NCBI GenBank assembly: GCA_016179685.1
Contig: JACPCR010000118.1
Location: 1 to 33,043, forward strand
DNA length: 33,043 bases
Source of the DNA: Planctomycetota bacterium
GTDB lineage: Bacteria; Planctomycetota; PUPC01; JACPCR01
Direction: 5' to 3'
The notes beneath the pieces were generated by a model that was not told the origin of the DNA, ran no database searches, and saw only the letters and a list, made by a program, of their open reading frames with translations. A program made the translations under genes and the position numbers. Shown one piece after another: positions 25,833 through 33,043 of this stretch. Each line of letters starts with the position of its first letter. The stretch's first letter is position 1.

Positions 25833-28800
25833 GGCTTCCCAACGTCCAGACGAAGTATCAGCCCGTCCCAGGTAGTGAAGAAAATGGAAGAAGCTATCCC
25901 CTCCAGCGTCACGACGTTCCGACGGGACACCTCGGTCAATGCCTCCCGCACGGAGTAACGGCCCGTCACGCCGCCCGATAGTCGATCCACCCCGACCAGC
26001 TCGTAGGCGACCGGATCGTAGAAGAACAGCGTCTCCCCGATGGGGATGGGACGGGCATAAAGGCTGTTCACCTGGAGATCGGTCTGATGCAGGATGTCGC
26101 CGGTCTCCGGATCGAGAACGTACTGAATGATGGTCTTAAGCTTAGGACGGCGCATGTAAAGGTAGACTTTCCCATCCAGAGACAGCGGAGGCGCGGCGAA
26201 AAAGCTCTCGAAGCGGGCGCGCCACTGCAGCTTGCCCGATGGAATATCGTGCGCCAGCACCGCGAAATCCATCTCGTCGGTCAATAGGACGCGGTCGCCG
26301 AGGACGACCGGCGTGCGCCAGTAGTGCGTCCCCGAAGTCCTCTTTTCCCACAACACCCGGCCCGTCGGGGCATCGAGGACCTGAAAGACGTAACCGATGG
26401 CCTGTTCGTCGCCGGTAGCCGCCTCTTCGAGGCTCAGGCCTCCGCCGGACGCCGGCTTGCCGGGCTTCTGCCGCTTCAACGCGACGTAGGACTCCGTCAG
26501 GTCGAAATCGACGCACGCGGGGACCTCCCAGAGAAGGCCCCCGGTCTGCACATCGAGGGCCTGCAGCTTCCCGCCACCAACGCCCACAGCCACGCCGCCC
26601 CGCAGCTTGAACTCGGCGGCCCACGGCAGGGCCACTTCCCAGCGCACCCGGCCGGATTCCACCTCGCTGAGGACAACCTTACCCGCTGAGGACCTCAAGG
26701 CTACATCACCGAAGAACCGCACGTATCCCTGGCGCTCGCGTTCGGCCAGGACTTGGCCGGTCGATGGGTCTAGCTCCACTTCTTGCTTTTTGCCGGCGAC
26801 GATCAGCCGGCCCTCACAAAGGGTGGGATGCAGTATCCACGGATGAAGGCGGACCGAGAAACCGGTCCGAAGGGCTGGGAATGGGCGAGCCGACCTGGCC
26901 GAGGCGGGTTCGAGGTTGGGCTGAAATCCGCCGCGGGCGTCCAGCGCCGAAAAGTGCCCCAGCGCCATGCTGAGCGAGTCCGTGACCCAGCAGGTCGCCT
27001 CCGGGTATCGCGCGGCGAGCCGGCCGCTGGCCTCTGCATCCATCTTCGCATCGGCCAGCCGGCCCCGCATCCGCAGAATCTGCATCTGGACGTCGGGAGA
27101 GTCCGGAGATTCGTATCCGAGGTCCTGGCGAAGCAGGTCCTGGTAACGCTGCACCTCCAAGTACACCTCGAGGGCCTCCGGATACCGGCCCCTCCGAAAG
27201 TGGTCGCGGGCGAGACGGAGCTGGGCCTCCGACATGGTCTTCTGGACCGGGTGGAGCATGGTCTGTGTGGAAAGTTGAAGGGCTTTCCGATACTCCGATA
27301 CGGCGGAGACAAATTCCTTCCGCTCCGTGTGAAGATTGCCCAGGGCCAGATGATAACGGTAATCGTCCGGATGAAGCGCAATGGCCTTCCGCAGCAGCTC
27401 CAGCGCCTTCTCGGGACGGTCCGCCCAATGGTAGCGGGTGGCCAGCCGAAAATACAGGGTCGCATCCGTGAAGGCGCGCTCCGCCACGCGGTCCCAGAAC
27501 GCCCGGGCCTCCGGCATCTGGCCCTGCGAGGCAAAGTAGTCCCCGATCGTGAAATAGTATTTCCACTTGCCCACCGGGTTCACGATCGCCAGCTTCTTGT
27601 ACTCGATGACCGCCTTCTCGAATTCATCGAACAGCATGAAGCTCCTGGCCAGGCCCTCGTAGGCGTCCAGCCGCATCGGTGCACGCTCGAGCGCCTGGGT
27701 GTAAAAGGCGATGGCGCTCATCGGCCCCATGGGAAAATAGTCCGCACCCGCTTCCGAAAGGGCGTTCAGACCCGGAACGAAGATGGCCTGGCCCCGGAAC
27801 GCGGTCTCCGCCGTGGGACGGCTGACCAGGGCGGTCCGCGCCAGGCTCACGTACGGTTCGGCGTCCTCCGGATTCGCCTGGATGTCGCGTTGCAACTTCA
27901 GAACCAAGCGGCCGAGACCCTCGTACCCCCCCTGCCCCTCCCCGGTCAGATGATTCCCGTAGGCCAGGTGCAGGCTGATCAGCTTGTCCATCATCACCTC
28001 GCGCTCGCGCCAATTCGGCGCCCGGTCGTAAGCCTGAACGAAGGAGTCCATGGCTTCCCCATACTTCTGCAGCCGTTCCTGGGCCAAGCCCAGACGTTTC
28101 CAGACCCGGAAGTCCCCGGAATGCCTCTGGCTCGCGGCGACGAGCACGTCGAGCGCCCGCTCGTCGAGATCGTGGCGGCCGTAGGCCTCAGCCACCTGGA
28201 GGAAGACCGTGGGCGCGGCCTCGACGGCGGACGTCAGAGGACCGAGCACCGCGGTCGCCTCTTCTGTCCGGCCCAGCTCCAGCAGGTAGTCCCCCAACGC
28301 CAGCCGCGCATCCTGCGCCACGGCGTCCAGCTCGACCATCCGGCGATAGCAGGCCACCGCTTCCTCCTTCACGCCGTGCAGGCGAAAGGCGCGGGCCGCC
28401 GACTCCTGCCTCTGGAAACTCGCCGGGTCCACCGACATCATCTCCTTCCAGGTCCGCACGGCCTCTTCCTTCTTCCCCTGCTCCCAGAGGATGTCGCCCT
28501 GCCGGATGCGGTAGGCCGGCACGTGTCCCGTGACTTCATCGAGGCGGCCGAGCCGCTCGATCCCCTGCTCGGCCGCGCCCTGCCGGAGGTGCAGTTCCAC
28601 CGCCTGCTCGAGGAGCGGCACGTCGCGGCTCTCCAATTCGAGGCCCCGTTCGACGTGCTCGACCGCCTCGGCCGTGCGACCCTCCTCCGCGTAGAGCCGG
28701 GCGATTTCCTTCCGCAGCCCCACATCCTGGGGACGTTCACGGACCCGCTTTTCGAGCTCCTCAAAGAATTCGGCGAGTCGGCCTTCCTCGCGGTAGAGCT

Positions 28801-31800
28801 GCCGGATGCGCACCTCGACCTCCTGCCGGAGCGCGGAGTCCGGCAGCAGCAGCCCCTGGGCGCTCCGCAGACATTCGATGGCCGCCCCGCGGTCGCCGCG
28901 CTTCACCTGGAGTCCCGACCTGCGGAGATGGGCCTCGCATGCCGCCTTGGAATTCCTCTTCTCGAGGGCCAGCACCTCGCGTAGCATCTCATCCGCCTTG
29001 TCCAGGAAACCGTGCGCTTCATAATGCTCCGCGAGACGCTGGAGCGTCGCTCGGTCGTAACGCTGGATTTCCAAAACCTCGGACCAGGCCTTCAGCGCCT
29101 CGTCCCGGCTGCCGGCGAGAATCAGGGCCTCGCCCAGCAGCAGAAGCGCCTCCACGCGGTCTCCCAGACCCGTGGCCACCTTGACCGCCTCCGCAAGATG
29201 CTCCTGGGCGCGGCCCCCGTCCGCCTGCTTCAGGTAGACCCGGCCCAGCATCCATCGGGCGTAAAAATCGTTCGGCAACAGCTTCAGCGCCGACCGGAAA
29301 TGCTCCGCGGCCTTGTAGTAGTCGCGGAACTTGTAGTAAGTCAGCCCCAGAAGAATCTGCAAGTTGCCGTTCTCTCGCTGTAATCGCGATGCATTGATGA
29401 AGAAATCCAGAAGTTGCCAGGTCTTCTTCTCCGATTCGTACGTGCTGTACACCTGTTCGAAGGCAAATTCGTTCCGGGGGTCCTCCAGGACCAGGTTCAT
29501 GTAACGCTCCACGGCCTTCTGGGCCGACGGGCTCAAAGCACCCGCCGGCGTCTGCGTCCGTGACGCGGGAAGCGACTCGCCCGCTGGCTGGCCCGGGGAC
29601 GCAGGCCCACCCTCGCCGGTTGAGGACTCCTCGCCCAGCGCGGGTCCGCCCGCCGACATCAGCAGCAGGAAGGAGAAGGAAACGGCCGTCACGGCGGGCG
29701 CCGGGCGCTTCGACTCGAGACGGCGGCGGCGGAAGTCGGCGACCGCGGGCCAGCGCCGGACCAGCACCTCCAGGACGAGAAGCAGCGCAGCCACAACCAT
29801 GGCCGGAAGGCCCAGGTCGTGCCGACGCCGTTCCTCCTGGCCCCGGACGGCCAAGGCCTCCGCAGCCGTGGCGGACACCGCCCCGCGGGTGACCCGTGCG
29901 ATCTCCCGCAGAAGCTTCTCGTTCGGGACGGGCTCAAGCAGCTCCTTCGGCGCGGACAGGATGGCCCCGGCGGTCTCGATCGCACCCGCGGACTCGCCTT
30001 GCCCCAATACGCCCGCGACATACACGCCCGGACGATCGAGCGTGAACTCGTGCTCGTAGCGGCCGGGCGCGGCCTGCCGGAGCGGCGACGACCACGAAAC
30101 AGCGGGGCTGAAAACGTCCCCGCGCTCCCCCAGATAGTAAACCCGGGCCGATACGGCGGCCCCGTTCACGAAATTCTCGTTCTCGTCCAGGACGTCCGCA
30201 TGCACCCGCAGCCTCAGGCCTTCCGCCACAAGATGAAGCCGGTATCGCTGCTTCCCAGGCTCCTTCAGCACGGTCCCAACGAGTTGCCGCCAGAACCGGA
30301 CGTACCCGTCCTCCCAGTCCTTTACCCACAGGGTCGCCCAGCTCCCGGAGGCCGAGGAGGTGAAGGCGGCCACACGGCCCGCTCCCAGCGTCCACGAGGC
30401 CAGCAGCGGATCGTTCGTGCCCTCGATCACCAGGGGCATCTGAGCCCGGGCCTTAGGCCTTGTCCGCACGTACCCGAATAGCGAAGGCGCCAGGTTGAGG
30501 TCCAAGCCCGTCACCATCGGGCTCTCCTCGACCAGCGCCGCGGAGACCGGCCGCTCGATCACGAGCTGCCGCTCCGGCGCCTGCAGTTCCTTTTCATACA
30601 CCTCGCCGATCTGGCTCAGGTCCCGGGCGCTGTAGAACCGGCCGCCGCCCCACCGGGCCATTTCCTCGAGCAGCTTCTCGTTCGAGTCTCCCCCGACTCC
30701 CACGGTGGAAAGAGCGACTCCATCGCTCAGGAGCATCATCGCGAATTTCCTGTAATTCTCGTCCGGCTGGACGAAGCCGTCCGATAGCAGCAGAATCTGC
30801 CGGTACGTCGAGGGATCGTGCGACAGGAAAAACCGCGCCTCGTCCAGGGTCGGGTAAAGCACCGAGTAGGTGCGCCGGTCGAAGCTCCGCTGGAACTCCT
30901 GGATGAGCCGCTCCTTGTCCGTGACGCGCTGGACGCGTACATACCACCGGGCAGGTAAGAGGTCCGAGGACATGCCCAGCGCGCCGACCTGGTCCCGGGC
31001 GGAAAGGGAAAGGACCACTCGCTTGAAAACCTCCTGGATGAATCTGGCCTTGCCCAGTGTCACGAGGCCGTTGAAGTGCTTCGGCGGCGTGCCGAAGGTC
31101 TCCATCGTGAACGGGAGGTCCGGTGTGCCATGCAGCCACACGCTGCGTGAATCGTCCACGGCCAGTATCACCGCCGTCGAAGGCCTCTCCTCCGCCGAAA
31201 TGTCCAGAACGAGTGGAGAAGCCTCCTCCAGCGGCGTCCCGCTGTAGCCCCCCGGGCCGAAGCTCTCCGGCCCGCCCGTCAGCACCAGCCCGCCTCCGAG
31301 CTCGCGCACATAGTCCCTCAGAAGACGCAGATGGTTCTCCCCGAAATCGGACGCCGGAACATTCTCGATGACGATGGCATCGTAGCGGATGAGCCCCAGC
31401 AGCGTCGCCGGAGCACCCACCGGACTGCGCCTCTCCACCAGGAATCGCGAGGCCGCCAGCGCGTCCTGGAGGGCCGAATGCTCCTCGCGGCCCACCAGCA
31501 GCACCCTCGGCCGGCCCGGAAGCGACAGGTAGCTGAAGGCCGCGTCGTTGTCTCCCGGCTGCGGAAAATCCGCCTCGAACTGAACACGGACCAGATGATC
31601 GCCGCCCTCGTCCAGGCTGCGCCGAAACACCTCGATACTCGGACCCCGCGGCAGCTTCACTTCCTTCTCGTCCACGAGAATGTCGTCGATATACAGCTTC
31701 AGCCGCCCAGCCGCCGGCGAGGCGCTGCGCACATCGCACCGGATTTCGAACGCCTCATCGCGCTTGACGCGCTCCGGTAACCCGATCGATCCCAGCACCA

Positions 31801-32434
31801 CGTCCCGGGACGACTCCTCCATCAACGGTACCGGGCAGATCGAAACACCCTGCTCCCCAGCCGCCTGGGCCACGGACACGACGTCTCCGTCCGTCTCGTT
31901 CCCGTCCGTCAACAGGATCACCTTTTTCTGCGCATCCGCCGGGAAACCCGCCAGGGCCTGCCGAACCGCGCGGGCAAGGTCCGTCCGCTTGCCCGAGACC
32001 GCGACGGACGAGGCCGGGCTGGCCAGGAAGGGCGCGAACGCCGACCGTACCGCGCTGGATGTCGCCTCCCCCCCTGGCGCGATGGCGAGGTGCGAGGACT
32101 CGCCGAAGAAAATCAGGCTGATGCCGCCCGTCGTGCCCCGGGCATCCAGGGCCGCCAGAACCTGTTCCAGCGCCTGTTTCCGCAAGGCCAGCGAAATGCT
32201 GTCCGATACGTCCACGATGTAGGCGACATGAGGCTCGCCGGCCCGGCCGCTCCACCAGACCGTGACGCCCGCCAGCTCCACGATCAACAGGACGCAGATG
32301 GCGCTCCGCACCACGCCGATCCATGCCTTGACGGCCCGGGAACGATCGGCGTAGGACCTCGCTGCCCGGTAAAGAATCAGGGGCACGAGGAGCAGAACCA
32401 GAAAGGCCCAGGGATGGGCAATGGATTCAATCAC
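25829..32434 (-). CDS. 2,201-residue VWA-GATase-VWA-TPR-PQQ membrane protein
   Basis: The start is taken as GTG 32434, which gives an N terminus (IESIAHPWAFLVLLLVPLI) matching BatA/BatB-type membrane proteins; the same frame reaches 32515 (TTG) without this match. Order: membrane helices about 10-25 and 40-62; VWA-1 with DVSDS at about 75; beta-sandwich; GATase-like region (about 320-420, RPRVLLVGREEHSALQDAL); VWA-2 with DDSRS at about 427; further beta domain; membrane helix about 870-890; a Pro/Gly-rich linker with a second hydrophobic stretch (about 912-925); about 15 or more TPR units (980-1770); and a PQQ-like propeller (about 1860-2201) with repeated blade motifs. Resembles a BatB and a BatC (TPR) protein joined, with a propeller added. 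Likely a cell-envelope scaffold. The last codons overlap the next gene. Confidence 0.8.
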   Translation of the reverse strand: MIESIAHPWAFLVLLLVPLILYRAARSYADRSRAVKAWIGVVRSAICVLLIVELAGVTVWWSGRAGEPHVAYIVDVSDSISLALRKQALEQVLAALDARGTTGGISLIFFGESSHLAIAPGGEATSSAVRSAFAPFLASPASSVAVSGKRTDLARAVRQALAGFPADAQKKVILLTDGNETDGDVVSVAQAAGEQGVSICPVPLMEESSRDVVLGSIGLPERVKRDEAFEIRCDVRSASPAAGRLKLYIDDILVDEKEVKLPRGPSIEVFRRSLDEGGDHLVRVQFEADFPQPGDNDAAFSYLSLPGRPRVLLVGREEHSALQDALAASRFLVERRSPVGAPATLLGLIRYDAIVIENVPASDFGENHLRLLRDYVRELGGGLVLTGGPESFGPGGYSGTPLEEASPLVLDISAEERPSTAVILAVDDSRSVWLHGTPDLPFTMETFGTPPKHFNGLVTLGKARFIQEVFKRVVLSLSARDQVGALGMSSDLLPARWYVRVQRVTDKERLIQEFQRSFDRRTYSVLYPTLDEARFFLSHDPSTYRQILLLSDGFVQPDENYRKFAMMLLSDGVALSTVGVGGDSNEKLLEEMARWGGGRFYSARDLSQIGEVYEKELQAPERQLVIERPVSAALVEESPMVTGLDLNLAPSLFGYVRTRPKARAQMPLVIEGTNDPLLASWTLGAGRVAAFTSSASGSWATLWVKDWEDGYVRFWRQLVGTVLKEPGKQRYRLHLVAEGLRLRVHADVLDENENFVNGAAVSARVYYLGERGDVFSPAVSWSSPLRQAAPGRYEHEFTLDRPGVYVAGVLGQGESAGAIETAGAILSAPKELLEPVPNEKLLREIARVTRGAVSATAAEALAVRGQEERRRHDLGLPAMVVAALLLVLEVLVRRWPAVADFRRRRLESKRPAPAVTAVSFSFLLLMSAGGPALGEESSTGEGGPASPGQPAGESLPASRTQTPAGALSPSAQKAVERYMNLVLEDPRNEFAFEQVYSTYESEKKTWQLLDFFINASRLQRENGNLQILLGLTYYKFRDYYKAAEHFRSALKLLPNDFYARWMLGRVYLKQADGGRAQEHLAEAVKVATGLGDRVEALLLLGEALILAGSRDEALKAWSEVLEIQRYDRATLQRLAEHYEAHGFLDKADEMLREVLALEKRNSKAACEAHLRRSGLQVKRGDRGAAIECLRSAQGLLLPDSALRQEVEVRIRQLYREEGRLAEFFEELEKRVRERPQDVGLRKEIARLYAEEGRTAEAVEHVERGLELESRDVPLLEQAVELHLRQGAAEQGIERLGRLDEVTGHVPAYRIRQGDILWEQGKKEEAVRTWKEMMSVDPASFQRQESAARAFRLHGVKEEAVACYRRMVELDAVAQDARLALGDYLLELGRTEEATAVLGPLTSAVEAAPTVFLQVAEAYGRHDLDERALDVLVAASQRHSGDFRVWKRLGLAQERLQKYGEAMDSFVQAYDRAPNWREREVMMDKLISLHLAYGNHLTGEGQGGYEGLGRLVLKLQRDIQANPEDAEPYVSLARTALVSRPTAETAFRGQAIFVPGLNALSEAGADYFPMGPMSAIAFYTQALERAPMRLDAYEGLARSFMLFDEFEKAVIEYKKLAIVNPVGKWKYYFTIGDYFASQGQMPEARAFWDRVAERAFTDATLYFRLATRYHWADRPEKALELLRKAIALHPDDYRYHLALGNLHTERKEFVSAVSEYRKALQLSTQTMLHPVQKTMSEAQLRLARDHFRRGRYPEALEVYLEVQRYQDLLRQDLGYESPDSPDVQMQILRMRGRLADAKMDAEASGRLAARYPEATCWVTDSLSMALGHFSALDARGGFQPNLEPASARSARPFPALRTGFSVRLHPWILHPTLCEGRLIVAGKKQEVELDPSTGQVLAERERQGYVRFFGDVALRSSAGKVVLSEVESGRVRWEVALPWAAEFKLRGGVAVGVGGGKLQALDVQTGGLLWEVPACVDFDLTESYVALKRQKPGKPASGGGLSLEEAATGDEQAIGYVFQVLDAPTGRVLWEKRTSGTHYWRTPVVLGDRVLLTDEMDFAVLAHDIPSGKLQWRARFESFFAAPPLSLDGKVYLYMRRPKLKTIIQYVLDPETGDILHQTDLQVNSLYARPIPIGETLFFYDPVAYELVGVDRLSGGVTGRYSVREALTEVSRRNVVTLEGIASSIFFTTWDGLILRLDVGKP

Positions 32435-32550
32435 GGAAGACCGCGGGATGGACCCGAACCTGAAGGTGTAGCGAAGCGCTGCCTCAAACCGACCCGTGTG
32501 GCTCGAGTGACCCAAACAGAAATAGGATCAGAGTTCCTGACCTCACGGGA

Positions 32551-32835
32551 TTAAGATGATACCAATTCGTAGCGCATCCGGAAATTTGTGCCCGGATAAA
32601 TCGTCTCGGTTTCGTTGAGATGAACGGCCAAATCTTGGGCCGCTTCGTCCGACAAACGATTGGTCAAATGGTGCAAGCGAACGGTCAACGTCTATGCGTC
32701 TTCGTCGGAAATGATGTCGGCTTCCGTGGTGAAAATCTCGCGGAGCAACGCCCGTGAATCCTCACGGCGCGCCATCGTTTCACGCACCATGCCAGCCATC
32801 GCCGTTGCCCGTCGCCTCCGCTCATGCTCTCCAAA
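32551..32835 (-). pseudogene. Transposase C-terminal remnant with in-frame stop
   Basis: One minus-strand reading frame lies between TGA (32836-32838) and TAA (32551-32553), broken by TAG (32692-32694). The halves read ...MARREDSRALLREIF...ISDEDA and TLTVRLHHLTNRLSDEAAQ...LNETETIYPGTNFRMRYELVSS. The second half is like the tail of DDE-type transposases I recall from planctomycete-like genomes (LTVRLHHL..., NxTETxxPGTxLRL.Y); this is from memory. Upstream, a neighbouring frame (DLESMS...) suggests a further frameshift near 32820. No terminal repeats were identified. The insertion lies just upstream of the large operon and may have replaced its original promoter region. Confidence 0.4.
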
Positions 32836-32921
32836 TCAGCGAAGCGTCCACCGAGGCGACGACTGACGTGGGGCTAATATTGTGCCTGTTGCTCCGTTTT
32901 GAGACCACCTCCCTGAAACGC

Positions 32922-33043
32922 CTATAGAGCCAAGATGTTGCAATCCAGGATTGTCAAGAAGAGCGAGATGTACTTCACGACCGTCAGGTGGACGTTTCCG
33001 GCCAGGGATTCCTTCTCGACGGCTTCGTCTTCGGGTTTTTTCT
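32922..33043 (-). CDS. 3' end of a gene cut by the window edge
   Basis: An open frame enters from the right edge and stops at TAG (32922-32924), giving about 39 residues: KKPEDEAVEKESLAGNVHLT, then VVKYISLFLTILDCNILAL. Codons in the first two thirds nearly all end in G or C, like the genes of this genome, so it is probably coding. The end is hydrophobic. No family recognised. The intervening 32839-32921 contains nothing clear. Confidence 0.4.
   Translation of the reverse strand, partial: KKPEDEAVEKESLAGNVHLTVVKYISLFLTILDCNILAL

Noticed and set aside
25920..25932. 13-base match (GTTCCGACGGGAC) to the loop of the hairpin at 15861-15899
   Set aside because: It lies inside coding sequence of the large membrane protein and lacks the stem; likely chance.
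1..33043. CRISPR array, tRNA, rRNA or riboswitch
   Set aside because: No regularly spaced short repeats, no cloverleaf with CCA-type end and no known aptamer core were seen on reading; none can be supported.

Overview
High-GC bacterial chromosome with strong preference for G/C at third codon positions. Almost every convincing gene lies on the minus strand. The combination of paired MoxR ATPases, a DUF58 protein, large von Willebrand A (VWA) membrane proteins, TPR and PQQ-propeller exports, and very large discoidin/CBM9 glycosidase-like proteins resembles polysaccharide-degrading bacteria of the Planctomycetota/Verrucomicrobiota type or candidate phyla such as Hydrogenedentota or Sumerlaeota. 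No ribosomal RNA or marker gene fixes the phylum.

Left part (1-7.4 kb): a short, probably decayed left edge; a plus-strand beta-propeller gene split by one frameshift; then, converging on it, a minus-strand signalling operon of a membrane histidine kinase, a sigma-54 response regulator (4-nt overlap) and an exported PAP2-type phosphatase (23-nt overlap) with an altered catalytic motif. Next comes a translationally coupled pair: a CmoA-like carboxy-SAM synthase and an integral-membrane methyltransferase of the isoprenylcysteine/phospholipid type. The gaps hold several perfect palindromes, one family present twice with compensatory base changes.

Middle (7.4-9.7 kb): a gene-poor stretch with a nested palindromic element, an exported TPR protein, and an 82-bp double-hairpin repeat present twice. 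The two copies bracket a good promoter, and the start codon of the TPR gene lies in one hairpin loop.

Main part (9.7-32.4 kb): ten tightly packed minus-strand genes. In transcription order they are a 2,201-residue membrane protein (VWA, GATase-like, VWA, TPR, PQQ), a 1,591-residue CBM9/GH20-like/discoidin protein, a divergent MoxR ATPase, a DUF58 protein, a membrane coiled-coil protein (DUF4175-like), a BatA-like VWA membrane protein, a canonical MoxR ATPase, a SAM hydrolase, an enolase-superfamily sugar-acid dehydratase, and a GH-A-like glycosidase with discoidin domains. Four junctions overlap by four bases or are otherwise coupled. This is a Bat/MoxR envelope machine embedded in what looks like a glycan-use locus. 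My hypothesis is that the MoxR/VWA machinery serves maturation, export or surface assembly of the large glycan-binding enzymes.

Right edge (32.4-33.0 kb): a broken transposase tail with an in-frame stop, and the 3' end of a gene that runs out of the window.
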